DNA of 11,058 bases, from assembly GCA_005879435.1 (NCBI GenBank), contig VBKX01000193.1, positions 1-11,058 of the forward strand. The letters run 5' to 3'. Below are positions 1-5,337 of the stretch, piece by piece. The position numbers and the translations under genes are program-made. Every line of letters starts with the position of its first letter. Position 1 is the first letter of the stretch. The DNA is from Deltaproteobacteria bacterium (GTDB lineage: Bacteria; Desulfobacterota; Binatia; UBA9968). Below the pieces are notes generated by a model. It did not search any database. It was not told the DNA's origin and worked only from the letters and a program-made list of their open reading frames with translations.

Positions 1-632
1 AATTCACTGGCCGGATCTTTTTTATGTGGCGGCTCATCCATCCGGCTGATGAAATAAGCGGAGACAAATCGGGCCGCCGCGGCCAAGGAAAAGATAATCC
101 AAAAACCTGTGGCGTAAGATATCTCGTGGAAAAAATTCAACAGCAATCCCGACGTGACGATGCTGCCGACCGTGACCATGCCCACGGTCCTGCTACGCCA
201 TCCGAAATATCGTCCTCTCTTTTTCGCCGGCACGTAGTCGCTCATCAGGCTGCCCCAGGCCGGTCCAGCCAAGCCGCCACACACGGCCGCGAGAATCAAA
301 AGGATCAGCAATAGCTCCACTCGATAAGCAATCTCCAGCAAGGGCAGCACGGCGATACAGAGAAGGAACGACGCCTGGGAGAAAACTAATCGCACCAATA
401 GTTTGAGCCGGCCGCCGACCCAATAAATGACCCTGACGGAAAAGAACTGCGACAAAGAAGATAAAAGATTGGACAAAGCTGTGATAAGACCGACCTGCTG
501 TACGGTAGCGCCCAAAAAGAGCGCAGCGGGGGTTGCGTAATAGTCGGTAACACCGACCATAAAAGCGGCAAAGATACCGTCCTTGAATGACGAGCGAAGA
601 CTTTCTCGAACGTTGACCTTTTTAAACCTCAT
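1..632 (-). CDS. Major facilitator superfamily permease, N-terminal part (cut by window edge)
   Basis: Reading the minus strand from the ATG at 632 gives about 210 residues with no stop before the window edge, so the C-terminal half lies outside. It begins MRFKKVNVRESLRSSFKDG, followed by hydrophobic stretches at about residues 20-40, 47-65, 78-100 and 104-126. A cytoplasmic loop LMSDYVPAKKRGRYFGWRSR at about residues 129-148 matches the MFS loop 2-3 signature. Two more hydrophobic segments follow (about 152-168 and 171-195). MFS proteins are inner-membrane secondary transporters; the substrate cannot be told. The start is ambiguous: the frame stays open upstream to an ATG at 749, but the motif-like N-terminus right after 632 favours 632. 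No strong Shine-Dalgarno is visible. The start overlaps the end of a small upstream ORF (622-852), which could couple their translation. Confidence 0.85.
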   Translation of the reverse strand, partial: MRFKKVNVRESLRSSFKDGIFAAFMVGVTDYYATPAALFLGATVQQVGLITALSNLLSSLSQFFSVRVIYWVGGRLKLLVRLVFSQASFLLCIAVLPLLEIAYRVELLLILLILAAVCGGLAGPAWGSLMSDYVPAKKRGRYFGWRSRTVGMVTVGSIVTSGLLLNFFHEISYATGFWIIFSLAAAARFVSAYFISRMDEPPHKKDPASE

Positions 633-852
633 GATGGCGGGAAGAAAAGAAAAGGATGAGGCATTCTCGCGCGAAATGCCAGAGCATGCCAAAGAGTCGA
701 GACAGCGGTATTGCGCAAGATCCTGAACACCAACTGAAGACCCTGCCATCCTGGCCAACGATGATCTCGATAACGGTGACCCAGGCCCGGCGATGCATAA
801 TTTTTCCGTCTGAGGCGGTTTCTTTACTTGCGATCTCCAAGATTTTGCGCAT
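622..852 (-). CDS. Possible small hypothetical protein ahead of the MFS gene
   Basis: A 76-codon ORF overlaps the MFS start by 11 bases. Its first half (MRKILEIASKETASDGK, then a beta-rich stretch WVTVIEIIVGQDGRVFSW) has protein-like composition and codon use. The second half, containing CSGSC and a hydrophobic tail ending HHEV, looks less convincing and may be out of frame or non-coding. I do not recognise a family. The four-to-eleven-base overlap style with the next gene is typical of operon partners, which is the main support. There is no clear ribosome binding site. The opposite-strand ORF covering the same bases is less protein-like. It may not be a gene. Confidence 0.35.
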   Translation of the reverse strand: MRKILEIASKETASDGKIMHRRAWVTVIEIIVGQDGRVFSWCSGSCAIPLSRLFGMLWHFARECLILFFSSRHHEV

Positions 853-881
853 ACTGAGCTGAAAGAGAAGTTTTTTGAAAA

Positions 882-1313
882 ATGTCTGGCGTAATTAGAA
901 AAACGGACCTGTGGAAAAGGCTGGGCTCTGGCGAGCGGATTGCGGCGGAGGAATGGAGTTATCCTACAGGTATGGTCTGGTGCCCCATGAAGATGAGCGG
1001 CATGGCGCTTATGAAGTGCGCCGAGCTGCAAAAAGAATTTGGCTGCGGAAGCCTCAAGCAGTTTAGGATCATCACGACCACGAAGCCCGGGAATGTGCCC
1101 TTTCACTGGCCTTGGCTGCGGCGCAGCCGCGAGTGCCCGGAGCGCGCGCCTGAAAAAGAGGTGCGCGAATTGCGCTTGGCTCTGAGCCCGCTCAAGTTAG
1201 TTGAGAAGAGCAGGAAAAATCCCCGAGCCTACCATTGCCCGGCGTGCGGCGACCGCAAAGCGTTCGGCGCCCGCCATTGTCGCCGCTGCTGGCGTCTCTC
1301 CGTGGCAAAATAA
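882..1313 (+). CDS. Cysteine-rich hypothetical protein with C-terminal zinc ribbon
   Basis: The 143-residue product is basic and has two cysteine clusters. The N-terminal part holds C34, C46, C55 and C85 (around MVWCPMKMSG, LMKCAELQ, EFGCGSLK and SRECPE). The C-terminus holds a compact CPAC-x10-CRRC motif at C119, C122, C133 and C136, the spacing expected of a small zinc ribbon. Such ribbons usually bind zinc for structure in nucleic-acid-binding or regulatory proteins; what this one binds is unknown. The first cluster might coordinate a second metal or a cluster, which is inference. The gene diverges from the MFS gene and lies upstream of the adenylate cyclase on the same strand, with about 245 bases and a repeat between them. 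The start at 882 has only a weak purine-rich stretch upstream, so an internal ATG at 972 (residue 31) is possible. Confidence 0.55.
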   Translation: MSGVIRKTDLWKRLGSGERIAAEEWSYPTGMVWCPMKMSGMALMKCAELQKEFGCGSLKQFRIITTTKPGNVPFHWPWLRRSRECPERAPEKEVRELRLALSPLKLVEKSRKNPRAYHCPACGDRKAFGARHCRRCWRLSVAK

Positions 1314-1342
1314 CCAAAGACGAAAGACTGAAAACCTACGAT

Positions 1343-1398
1343 GTTCAAATCGTTCAAGCCGTTCAATCGCTTTGCTCCGTTCCAATCGTTTGGGGAAC
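1343..1398 (+). repeat. 9-base-period GTTCAA-type repeat, copy A
   Basis: The hexamer GTTCAA recurs at 1343, 1352 and 1361, and a variant GTTCCA at 1379, all in steps of 9 bases (unit like GTTCAANNC). The fourth unit (1370) is divergent. The block ends with GTTCC (1379-1383) and GGAAC (1394-1398) as short inverted arms. Over five 9-base units it matches the block at 6308-6352 at 36 of 45 positions, with the units in the same order. That makes it a dispersed element rather than chance. It sits between the zinc-ribbon gene and the cyclase. Confidence 0.75.
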
Positions 1399-1558
1399 TT
1401 TCGATCGTCTAAAAAAACGCGCTGATCGCCGCCGTAATCGTCGACCGGGCGCCTCTGTAGTTAAGCTCTTTTCCCTTGCCCTCTTTCAGTTGTATTTTGA
1501 TGTTCGCAGTTGTAAGCGATTCCGAACTCTGGGATATCATCCAGAACGACGACTTCAG

Positions 1559-2875
1559 ATGAGCAACGCGGCAGTTAAGATCCTCGATTGGGGACAGATT
1601 TATCAGGAATCGCTGGGGACGGAAATTCTGCGGAGCGAACGGCGGCGAGTCACGATCCTGGCAGGGCTTTTCGCGTTCGCCGCTTGTGTCTACAGTTTCT
1701 TAGCCTTTGTGCCGGGGCCTCTCACTCCCGAGTTCCGCGTCCGGTTTCACGCTCAGTGGCCGTGGATCATCTCGCTCTACGGAGCGGTCGCAGCCTACGA
1801 ATGGGCGCTGCGCGCGGCAATTGGCTGGCTGATCGAGCATCGACGTCAGCCCAACATCGCTCTTCGCTTCGTGAATGCTTTCGTCGAGACGTCCATTCCG
1901 ACCGTGATGTTGTTCATGGCGGTGTCCCTAATGGGCCCGCGAGACGCGCTTGGCTCACCGGCGTTCCTGCTCTATTTCTTTTTTATCCTTCTATCGATAC
2001 TTCGACTGGACGTTAGACTGTGCCTCTTTACCGGCTTGGTTGCGGCAGTGGAGCACTTTATTTTTATGTACGTTGTGATCGGCACATTGGAGCCCGAGGT
2101 GCAGTCGTCGTTTTGGCGCACGCCCGTTTTTAATATTAGCCGCTCTCTCATCCTGTTTGTGGCCGGACTGGTCGCCGCCTTGGTCACTAGAGAAATCAGG
2201 CGCCAAGTCGAACTCTCGCTACGCACGGTTCAAGATCGCGATCGGGCGGTTCGCATCTTCGGTCAATACGTCTCGCCGCAAATCGCTGAAAAGTTACTTC
2301 ATCAGCCCGTCGATCTCGGCGGCGAATTGCGCAACGTCTGCGTGATGTTTCTCGATATCCGCAACTTCAGTAGCTACGCGGCTGGCGAAAGGCCGGAGGC
2401 CGTGATGGCCTACCTGAATACGCTGTTCGACTTTATGATCGACGTCGTCAACGAACATCACGGAATCGTGAACAAGTTTCTCGGCGACGGATTCATGGCG
2501 GTCTACGGGGCTCCCATCGAAGACGCCGAGCGCTGCGCCCATGCGGTGGGCGCCTCTCTGGAAATTCTCGAGCGCCTCGACCGGCTGAACGCGGCGGGCA
2601 AGATTCACCCGACACGGGTGGGTATCGGGCTGCACATGGGTGAGGCCGTAACTGGAAACGTCGGCTCCAACGATCGCAAAGAATACACAATTATCGGCGA
2701 TGTCGTGAACCTGGCGTCAAGACTGGAACAGGCTACCAAGGACTTTCAAGCTCGGCTCTTGATCTCTGAAGCGGTGCGTCGAAGTCTCGATGCGGCAATG
2801 TCTGGAGTTGAAGATCTGGGGCCGGTCCCGCTAAAGGGCCAACCGAATCCGGCTCGCATCTTTAAAGTCGCGTAA
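1559..2875 (+). CDS. Membrane-anchored class III adenylate cyclase
   Basis: The 438-residue product should make cyclic AMP from ATP at the inner membrane. About six hydrophobic segments (roughly residues 31-53, 68-92, 104-125, 133-150, 152-176 and 190-209) precede a linker and a class III cyclase domain from about residue 255. Visible catalytic residues are the metal-binding D266 (VMFLDIRNFS) and D310 (KFLGDGFMAVYGAP), the adenine-selecting K306 and D381, and the transition-state N385 and R389 (GDVVNLASRLE). This full set predicts activity and preference for ATP over GTP. The frame is open back to 1235, but that extension runs through repeat copy A and is basic and non-conserved in look, so I place the start at the ATG at 1559. 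No good ribosome binding site is seen there. The gene converges on Hsp20. Confidence 0.92.
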   Translation: MSNAAVKILDWGQIYQESLGTEILRSERRRVTILAGLFAFAACVYSFLAFVPGPLTPEFRVRFHAQWPWIISLYGAVAAYEWALRAAIGWLIEHRRQPNIALRFVNAFVETSIPTVMLFMAVSLMGPRDALGSPAFLLYFFFILLSILRLDVRLCLFTGLVAAVEHFIFMYVVIGTLEPEVQSSFWRTPVFNISRSLILFVAGLVAALVTREIRRQVELSLRTVQDRDRAVRIFGQYVSPQIAEKLLHQPVDLGGELRNVCVMFLDIRNFSSYAAGERPEAVMAYLNTLFDFMIDVVNEHHGIVNKFLGDGFMAVYGAPIEDAERCAHAVGASLEILERLDRLNAAGKIHPTRVGIGLHMGEAVTGNVGSNDRKEYTIIGDVVNLASRLEQATKDFQARLLISEAVRRSLDAAMSGVEDLGPVPLKGQPNPARIFKVA

Positions 2876-3036
2876 CGCAACGCACAATTGATGCGGGTCA
2901 AGCATGAGCATTGAGTAATTTGCGGTTCGCATTGTCGCTGAAGTATTGCTGCTCTGCTTTGTAACTCGGCAATGAAACGACGCGTCGGCGTGGGCCAGAC
3001 ACTAGGCGCCAAAATTGTGCGTGACAAGCTCTGGGG

Positions 3037-3068
3037 AAAAAAGGGAGGCGATTTGCCTCCCTTTTTTT
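3037..3068. terminator. Bidirectional rho-independent terminator
   Basis: A perfect 7-bp GC-rich stem, GGGAGGC (3043-3049) and GCCTCCC (3055-3061), closes a 5-base loop. It is flanked by six A on the left (3037-3042) and seven T on the right (3062-3068). The A and T tracts make it work on both strands. It lies between the convergent cyclase and Hsp20 genes, as expected for a shared terminator. Confidence 0.93.
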
Positions 3069-3087
3069 CTTGTGATTTGGCAACCTA

Positions 3088-3528
3088 TTAATGCACGCTT
3101 ATTTCGATCTGCCGGGGTTTGGCCTCTTCCGCCTTCGGCACGCGTATCTCCAGGATGCCGTCTTTGTACGTGGCCTCGATGCCATCCTGTTTCACGGTCT
3201 CGGGCAGCGAGAATGAACGCCAGAACTTTGCGGTGACCCGTTCCACATGGCGGTATTCAACACCGTCAGCCGGCTTCTCGGATTTTCTTTCCCCGCTGAG
3301 AACCAGGGTTCCGTCCTTAACTTCCACCTTGATGTCTTCCCTTTTCATCCCTGGAAGCTCCGCGCGAATGAGATACGAATCCTTGCTTTCCAAAACATCC
3401 ACGGCTGGATACCACTTCGATACGCTCGGTTGTGTCGATGAGCGACCGAGGTTTTCATCGAATAGACCGTTAAACACAGACCGAAGATTGCCAAAACCCG
3501 CGAATGGTTCAAATCTTACTAGTTCCAT
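3088..3528 (-). CDS. Small heat-shock protein, Hsp20/alpha-crystallin family
   Basis: The 146-residue product is an ATP-independent cytoplasmic chaperone that holds unfolding proteins. The alpha-crystallin domain spans about residues 38-133: it starts at WYPAVDVLESKD, contains RAELPGMKREDIKVEV and the conserved late strand ATYKDGILEIRVPK (119-132). The C-terminal I141-E-I143 is the IxI motif that docks into neighbouring subunits during oligomer assembly. Length is normal for the family. The start at 3528 has an excellent AAGGAGG ribosome binding site, which is duplicated together with the start codon just upstream. The gene has its own promoter (3576-3604) and ends at the bidirectional terminator, so it is likely monocistronic. 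Confidence 0.95.
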   Translation of the reverse strand: MELVRFEPFAGFGNLRSVFNGLFDENLGRSSTQPSVSKWYPAVDVLESKDSYLIRAELPGMKREDIKVEVKDGTLVLSGERKSEKPADGVEYRHVERVTAKFWRSFSLPETVKQDGIEATYKDGILEIRVPKAEEAKPRQIEISVH

Positions 3529-3566
3529 ATTAGTTACCCTCCTTTTCCATATTAGTTACCCTCCTT
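3523..3566 (-). repeat. Exact 22-base tandem duplication of the Hsp20 RBS and start codon
   Basis: Bases 3523-3544 and 3545-3566 are identical. On the minus strand each unit reads AAGGAGGGTAACTAATATGG plus two A, so each carries a strong ribosome binding site and an ATG. The proximal unit provides the Hsp20 start. The distal unit provides a second, upstream initiation site. Confidence 0.97.
3530..3550 (-). CDS. Possible 6-codon leader peptide created by the duplication
   Basis: Initiation at the upstream copy of the duplicated RBS and ATG gives M-E-K-E-G-N and then TAA. The stop ends one base before the Hsp20 ATG (TAATATG). The second ribosome binding site lies inside this mini-ORF, so a ribosome finishing it could re-initiate at Hsp20. 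The initiation signals are strong; whether the peptide is made or matters is inference. Confidence 0.4.
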   Translation of the reverse strand: MEKEGN

Positions 3567-3575
3567 ATGTTCAAA

Positions 3576-3604
3576 ACATTAAGCACGGCTCCTCCAGCCG
3601 TCAA
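3576..3604 (-). promoter_or_regulatory. Sigma-70-like promoter of the Hsp20 gene
   Basis: On the minus strand TTGACG (3599-3604) is followed after exactly 17 bases by TAATGT (3576-3581). The likely transcript start is about 25 bases before the first of the two RBS-ATG units. The match is close to the housekeeping consensus. A CTTGAC-type -35 could also suit a heat-shock sigma factor, but no CCCCAT-like -10 is present. Confidence 0.65.
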
Positions 3605-3614
3605 GTCACTTGAC
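3585..3614. promoter_or_regulatory. Overlapping dyad symmetries in the Hsp20 promoter (possible operator)
   Basis: Two perfect inverted repeats adjoin and share two bases. ACGGCT-N5-AGCCGT (3585-3601) fills the promoter spacer and reaches into the -35 box. GTCAAGT-C-ACTTGAC (3600-3614) covers the rest of the -35 box and the bases upstream. Dyads placed on a promoter like this are typical repressor sites. Neither resembles the CIRCE element bound by HrcA. Confidence 0.4.
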
Positions 3615-3636
3615 AAGCGTCCGGTCAGTGCTTAGT

Positions 3637-3658
3637 GCGTTACGCGCCTGCGTAATGC
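3637..3658. repeat. Inverted repeat upstream of the Hsp20 promoter
   Basis: GCGTTACGC (3637-3645) and GCGTAATGC (3650-3658) pair at 8 of 9 positions around GCCT. It lies just upstream of the Hsp20 promoter, so it may be a binding site or the edge of a palindromic intergenic repeat. Confidence 0.35.
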
Positions 3659-3697
3659 AGTTGGAAAATTGCGATTTCAGCGTCAGCTAAAGTCGAA

Positions 3698-3787
3698 CTT
3701 AAATCCTCCCTTGTCCCTTTTTTCAACGGGTGAAGTTTCTCCCTGCGATTCTCACCCTCTTTGCCAAAGAGTGGAAAGTGAGATTTT
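3698..3787. repeat. Imperfect palindromic intergenic element
   Basis: The right part forms a hairpin: TCTCAC (3750-3755) with GTGAGA (3778-3783), enclosing CTCTTT-GCC-AAAGAG (3757-3771). The left end, from AAATCCTCCC near 3700, is a degenerate inverse of the right end, which finishes at GATTTT near 3786. This layout resembles the palindromic intergenic repeats built on CTCTTTG/CAAAGAG found scattered in many bacterial genomes. It appears worn, with no gene inside. Confidence 0.35.
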
Positions 3788-3799
3788 CGGACGGCCGAG

Positions 3800-3960
3800 C
3801 TGCTGAGGCGAGTTCAACGGAACTCGCCAGCGCGGAATCAGAACCATGGGCGAGGGACAAGGGCTTCGGGCGGAACGCCGAAGGGTCAACAGAGGCTGTA
3901 AAGCCTGGGACAGCAGCAGTGCTACCGCTAGGTTATGCCCGAGTGGAATTCCACAATCAC
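3800..3960 (+). other. Hairpin-rich block, candidate structured RNA
   Basis: Successive stems can be read by eye. GGCGAGTT/AACTCGCC (3807-3814, 3821-3828) is extended by GCT/AGC (3802-3804, 3829-3831). CTTCGG-G-CG pairs with CGCCGAAG around GAA (3864-3883). AGGCT pairs with AGCCT around a GUAA tetraloop (3893-3906). A 12-bp palindrome GTGGAATTCCAC occurs at 3943-3954. GGGC (3848-3851) could close on GCCC (3937-3940) to make a multibranch domain. The GNRA-type loop exists only on the plus strand. An ORF across the block (3730-3969) has low-complexity, alanine- and glutamate-rich content and is probably spurious. I match it to no known RNA family. Confidence 0.35.
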
Positions 3961-3969
3961 GCGGTTTGA

Positions 3970-4070
3970 GGCAAAAATTTCACTAAATTGTAATAAATAA
4001 ATCGATAGCGCGGGTTGTATTAATTATTTAAATTGCCATATTAGGACTTTCACTGACAACACGCTACAAA
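3970..4070 (+). promoter_or_regulatory. AT-rich leader with possible promoter for the 178-residue gene
   Basis: The stretch is clearly more AT-rich than its surroundings. TTGTAT (4014-4019) followed after about 17-18 bases by ATATTA or TATTAG could be a weak promoter. No Shine-Dalgarno precedes the ATG at 4071. Confidence 0.3.
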
Positions 4071-4607
4071 ATGCCTTACGCTAAATCGCTGAGAGTAATT
4101 GGCCAGTCGTTGGAAGTCGCCAAGCTTCCGGCTTTCGAGCTAGAGATGGACGGCTCCAATTACGTCGTGACGAGTGACTCTCTGACTCAAACAGGCGAAT
4201 GGATTTTGCGGCACGCGGTCAGCCCCAACGATATTTCCGCGGAGAGCACTCGCCAATCGCCAGTGAGTCGGCCGGTGCGTTTCGGTCCAGCCGATCTTTC
4301 ACGTCTAGATGACCAGGCCCAGAAACAACGGCGAAATGATTCTGCTCCGCCGAGACAGGCCTATAGTCGCCTGTCGCAACTCTTGCGGGCACTCGGGGAT
4401 CATCTCGACCAAACTCAGGCAAGCGCCTTTCATATTTCCTGGACGTCTAATTCGGTTTCCGTCGATTTTCAGTCACCGGAGGGTCAAAGCGATTCGCGAA
4501 CGTTTACCACTGACAAGCTCCAGCAACTGGGTTCGCATTTGAGATTCCGACGATCCACAGTTTTCCGTTACGGTATTCCGGTCCCCAAAAAACACACAGA
4601 TCTCTGA
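4071..4607 (+). CDS. Hypothetical protein, 178 residues
   Basis: I do not recognise a named family. The product is soluble in appearance, with no signal peptide or membrane segment. It seems to have two parts. Residues about 1-50 (MPYAKSLRVIGQSLEV, then FELEMDGSNYVVTSD and GEWILRHAV) look like a small alpha/beta unit. Residues about 98-165 (SRLSQLLRALGDHLDQ, SAFHISWTSNSVSVDFQ, TFTTDKLQQLGSHLRFRRS) form a second helix-strand-helix unit. A polar, charged linker (about 55-97, with DLSRLDDQAQKQRR) joins them. The amphipathic patterning and regular codon use support a real gene. There is no ribosome binding site upstream, so it may be weakly translated or leaderless. It stands alone, 730 bases before the Rieske gene. 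Confidence 0.7.
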   Translation: MPYAKSLRVIGQSLEVAKLPAFELEMDGSNYVVTSDSLTQTGEWILRHAVSPNDISAESTRQSPVSRPVRFGPADLSRLDDQAQKQRRNDSAPPRQAYSRLSQLLRALGDHLDQTQASAFHISWTSNSVSVDFQSPEGQSDSRTFTTDKLQQLGSHLRFRRSTVFRYGIPVPKKHTDL

Positions 4608-4724
4608 AGACCAGACACGCCGAACATTCCTAATTTGCCGGCGCATCGCTTATAGGCTTATTTATCTTGCTCTCATCGTGAGATTTGCTGGAGAAAAATA
4701 TCAACGTCCACACCCACTGCTGCG

Positions 4725-4790
4725 CTAGCCCGCTTTCCTCATCTCCTCGGCCAAAATCTCGTTGACGAGAGACAGGCCGACGTTGGGCGT
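4725..4790 (-). pseudogene. Possible C-terminal gene remnant
   Basis: On the minus strand the frame ending at TAG (4725-4727) reads PNVGLSLVNEILAEEMRKAG, which looks like the end of a helical protein. Immediately upstream the frame hits a TGA formed by the degenerate GTTCAA repeat (4791-4793). The fragment is only about 21 codons. I cannot name the parent protein, and chance remains possible. Confidence 0.25.
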
Positions 4791-4815
4791 TCAAAATTTT
4801 CAAGCCGATTAAGAA
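4789..4815 (+). repeat. Degenerate 9-base repeat, copy C
   Basis: GTTCAAAAT (4789-4797) and TTTCAAGCC (4798-4806) follow in 9-base register, then a weaker unit, GATTAAGAA (4807-4815). Units 1 and 2 resemble the first two units of the copies at 1343 and 6308. It is shorter and less regular than those. Confidence 0.4.
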
Positions 4816-5196
4816 CCAACGCGCGCATTCAGGGTTGCGTGTTTACTTTCGCTCGTTGTGACGCCGTCGATAATTTGATTATTCGTTGAGTAATGCAAAT
4901 TCATGTCTGCGATCCAGCTACTGGCGAGATCGCTCTGATCCGGCTGAATTCGTGCACGTGTTTTAGTCCAACGCCGTTGATCGCGGTAGCAAGAAGCGAT
5001 TCAACATCAGATCTCACGGTGCCGAAATCGTCGATGCCTCCGGCTCTCATCTTGGTCTGGGCGTGGCCTTTAGATTCTTGAAGTTGTTGAAGTTGCATCA
5101 CTCGAGCGCTACCGCCGGATCTAAGACCATGCAAAATTACCCTTTCCCGGCGCTCCAGTGACAAATCCGCACGAACATCCATACGTCGTCGGGCAC

Positions 5197-5225
5197 TTGA
5201 CAACACTGGGGCCTCATTTGTTACA
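5197..5225 (+). promoter_or_regulatory. Possible promoter of the Rieske-transporter cluster
   Basis: A perfect TTGACA (5197-5202) precedes a poor -10 (TGTTAC at 16 bases or GTTACA at 17). The weak -10 would suit an activator-dependent promoter, but that is inference. It lies about 110 bases before the first gene of the cluster. Confidence 0.3.
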
Positions 5226-5337
5226 GGTCGTTGGAAAATGTTAGGAAAGGGCAGCGGCGTACGCTCATCCGGGCGCGGCGATCCGCGGATCACGACTCCA
5301 GATGGCGTAAAGGACGATCCAAGCGGAGAGAACCACA

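Larger units (their letters stand above)
4608..5337. other. Long stretch without a convincing gene
   Basis: No well-supported gene is visible here. A 145-codon minus-strand frame (4901-5338) starts at TTG inside the Rieske leader and has no recognisable motif. The stretch holds a possible C-terminal gene remnant (4725-4790, minus), a degenerate copy of the 9-base repeat (4789-4815), a short exact 9-base tandem repeat TTGAAGTTG (5078-5095) and a possible promoter (5197-5225). It may be the debris of lost genes. Confidence 0.5.

Noticed and set aside
1343..1398. CRISPR array
   Set aside because: The period is 9 bases with no long repeat or unique spacers, and no cas gene is nearby.
1235..1558. 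N-terminal extension of the adenylate cyclase frame back to 1235
   Set aside because: It overlaps the zinc-ribbon gene, runs through repeat copy A and is rich in arginine without conserved features. The ATG at 1559 gives a normal cyclase layout.
3119..3613. 164-codon plus-strand ORF opposite Hsp20
   Set aside because: It is the antisense shadow of a clear Hsp20 gene and has no domain-like content.
3600..3660. CIRCE element for HrcA control of Hsp20
   Set aside because: The TTAGCACTC-N9-GAGTGCTAA pattern is absent; the dyads seen have different sequence and spacing.
3840..3945. Cyclic-di-GMP (GEMM) riboswitch
   Set aside because: GTAAAGCC and CTAGGTTATGCC vaguely recall its 3' half, but the 5' half and the spacing of paired elements do not fit. 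A covariance-model search would settle it.
3730..3969. 79-codon ORF over the hairpin block
   Set aside because: Low-complexity alanine/glutamate-rich product, no ribosome binding site, and the bases are better explained by stems.
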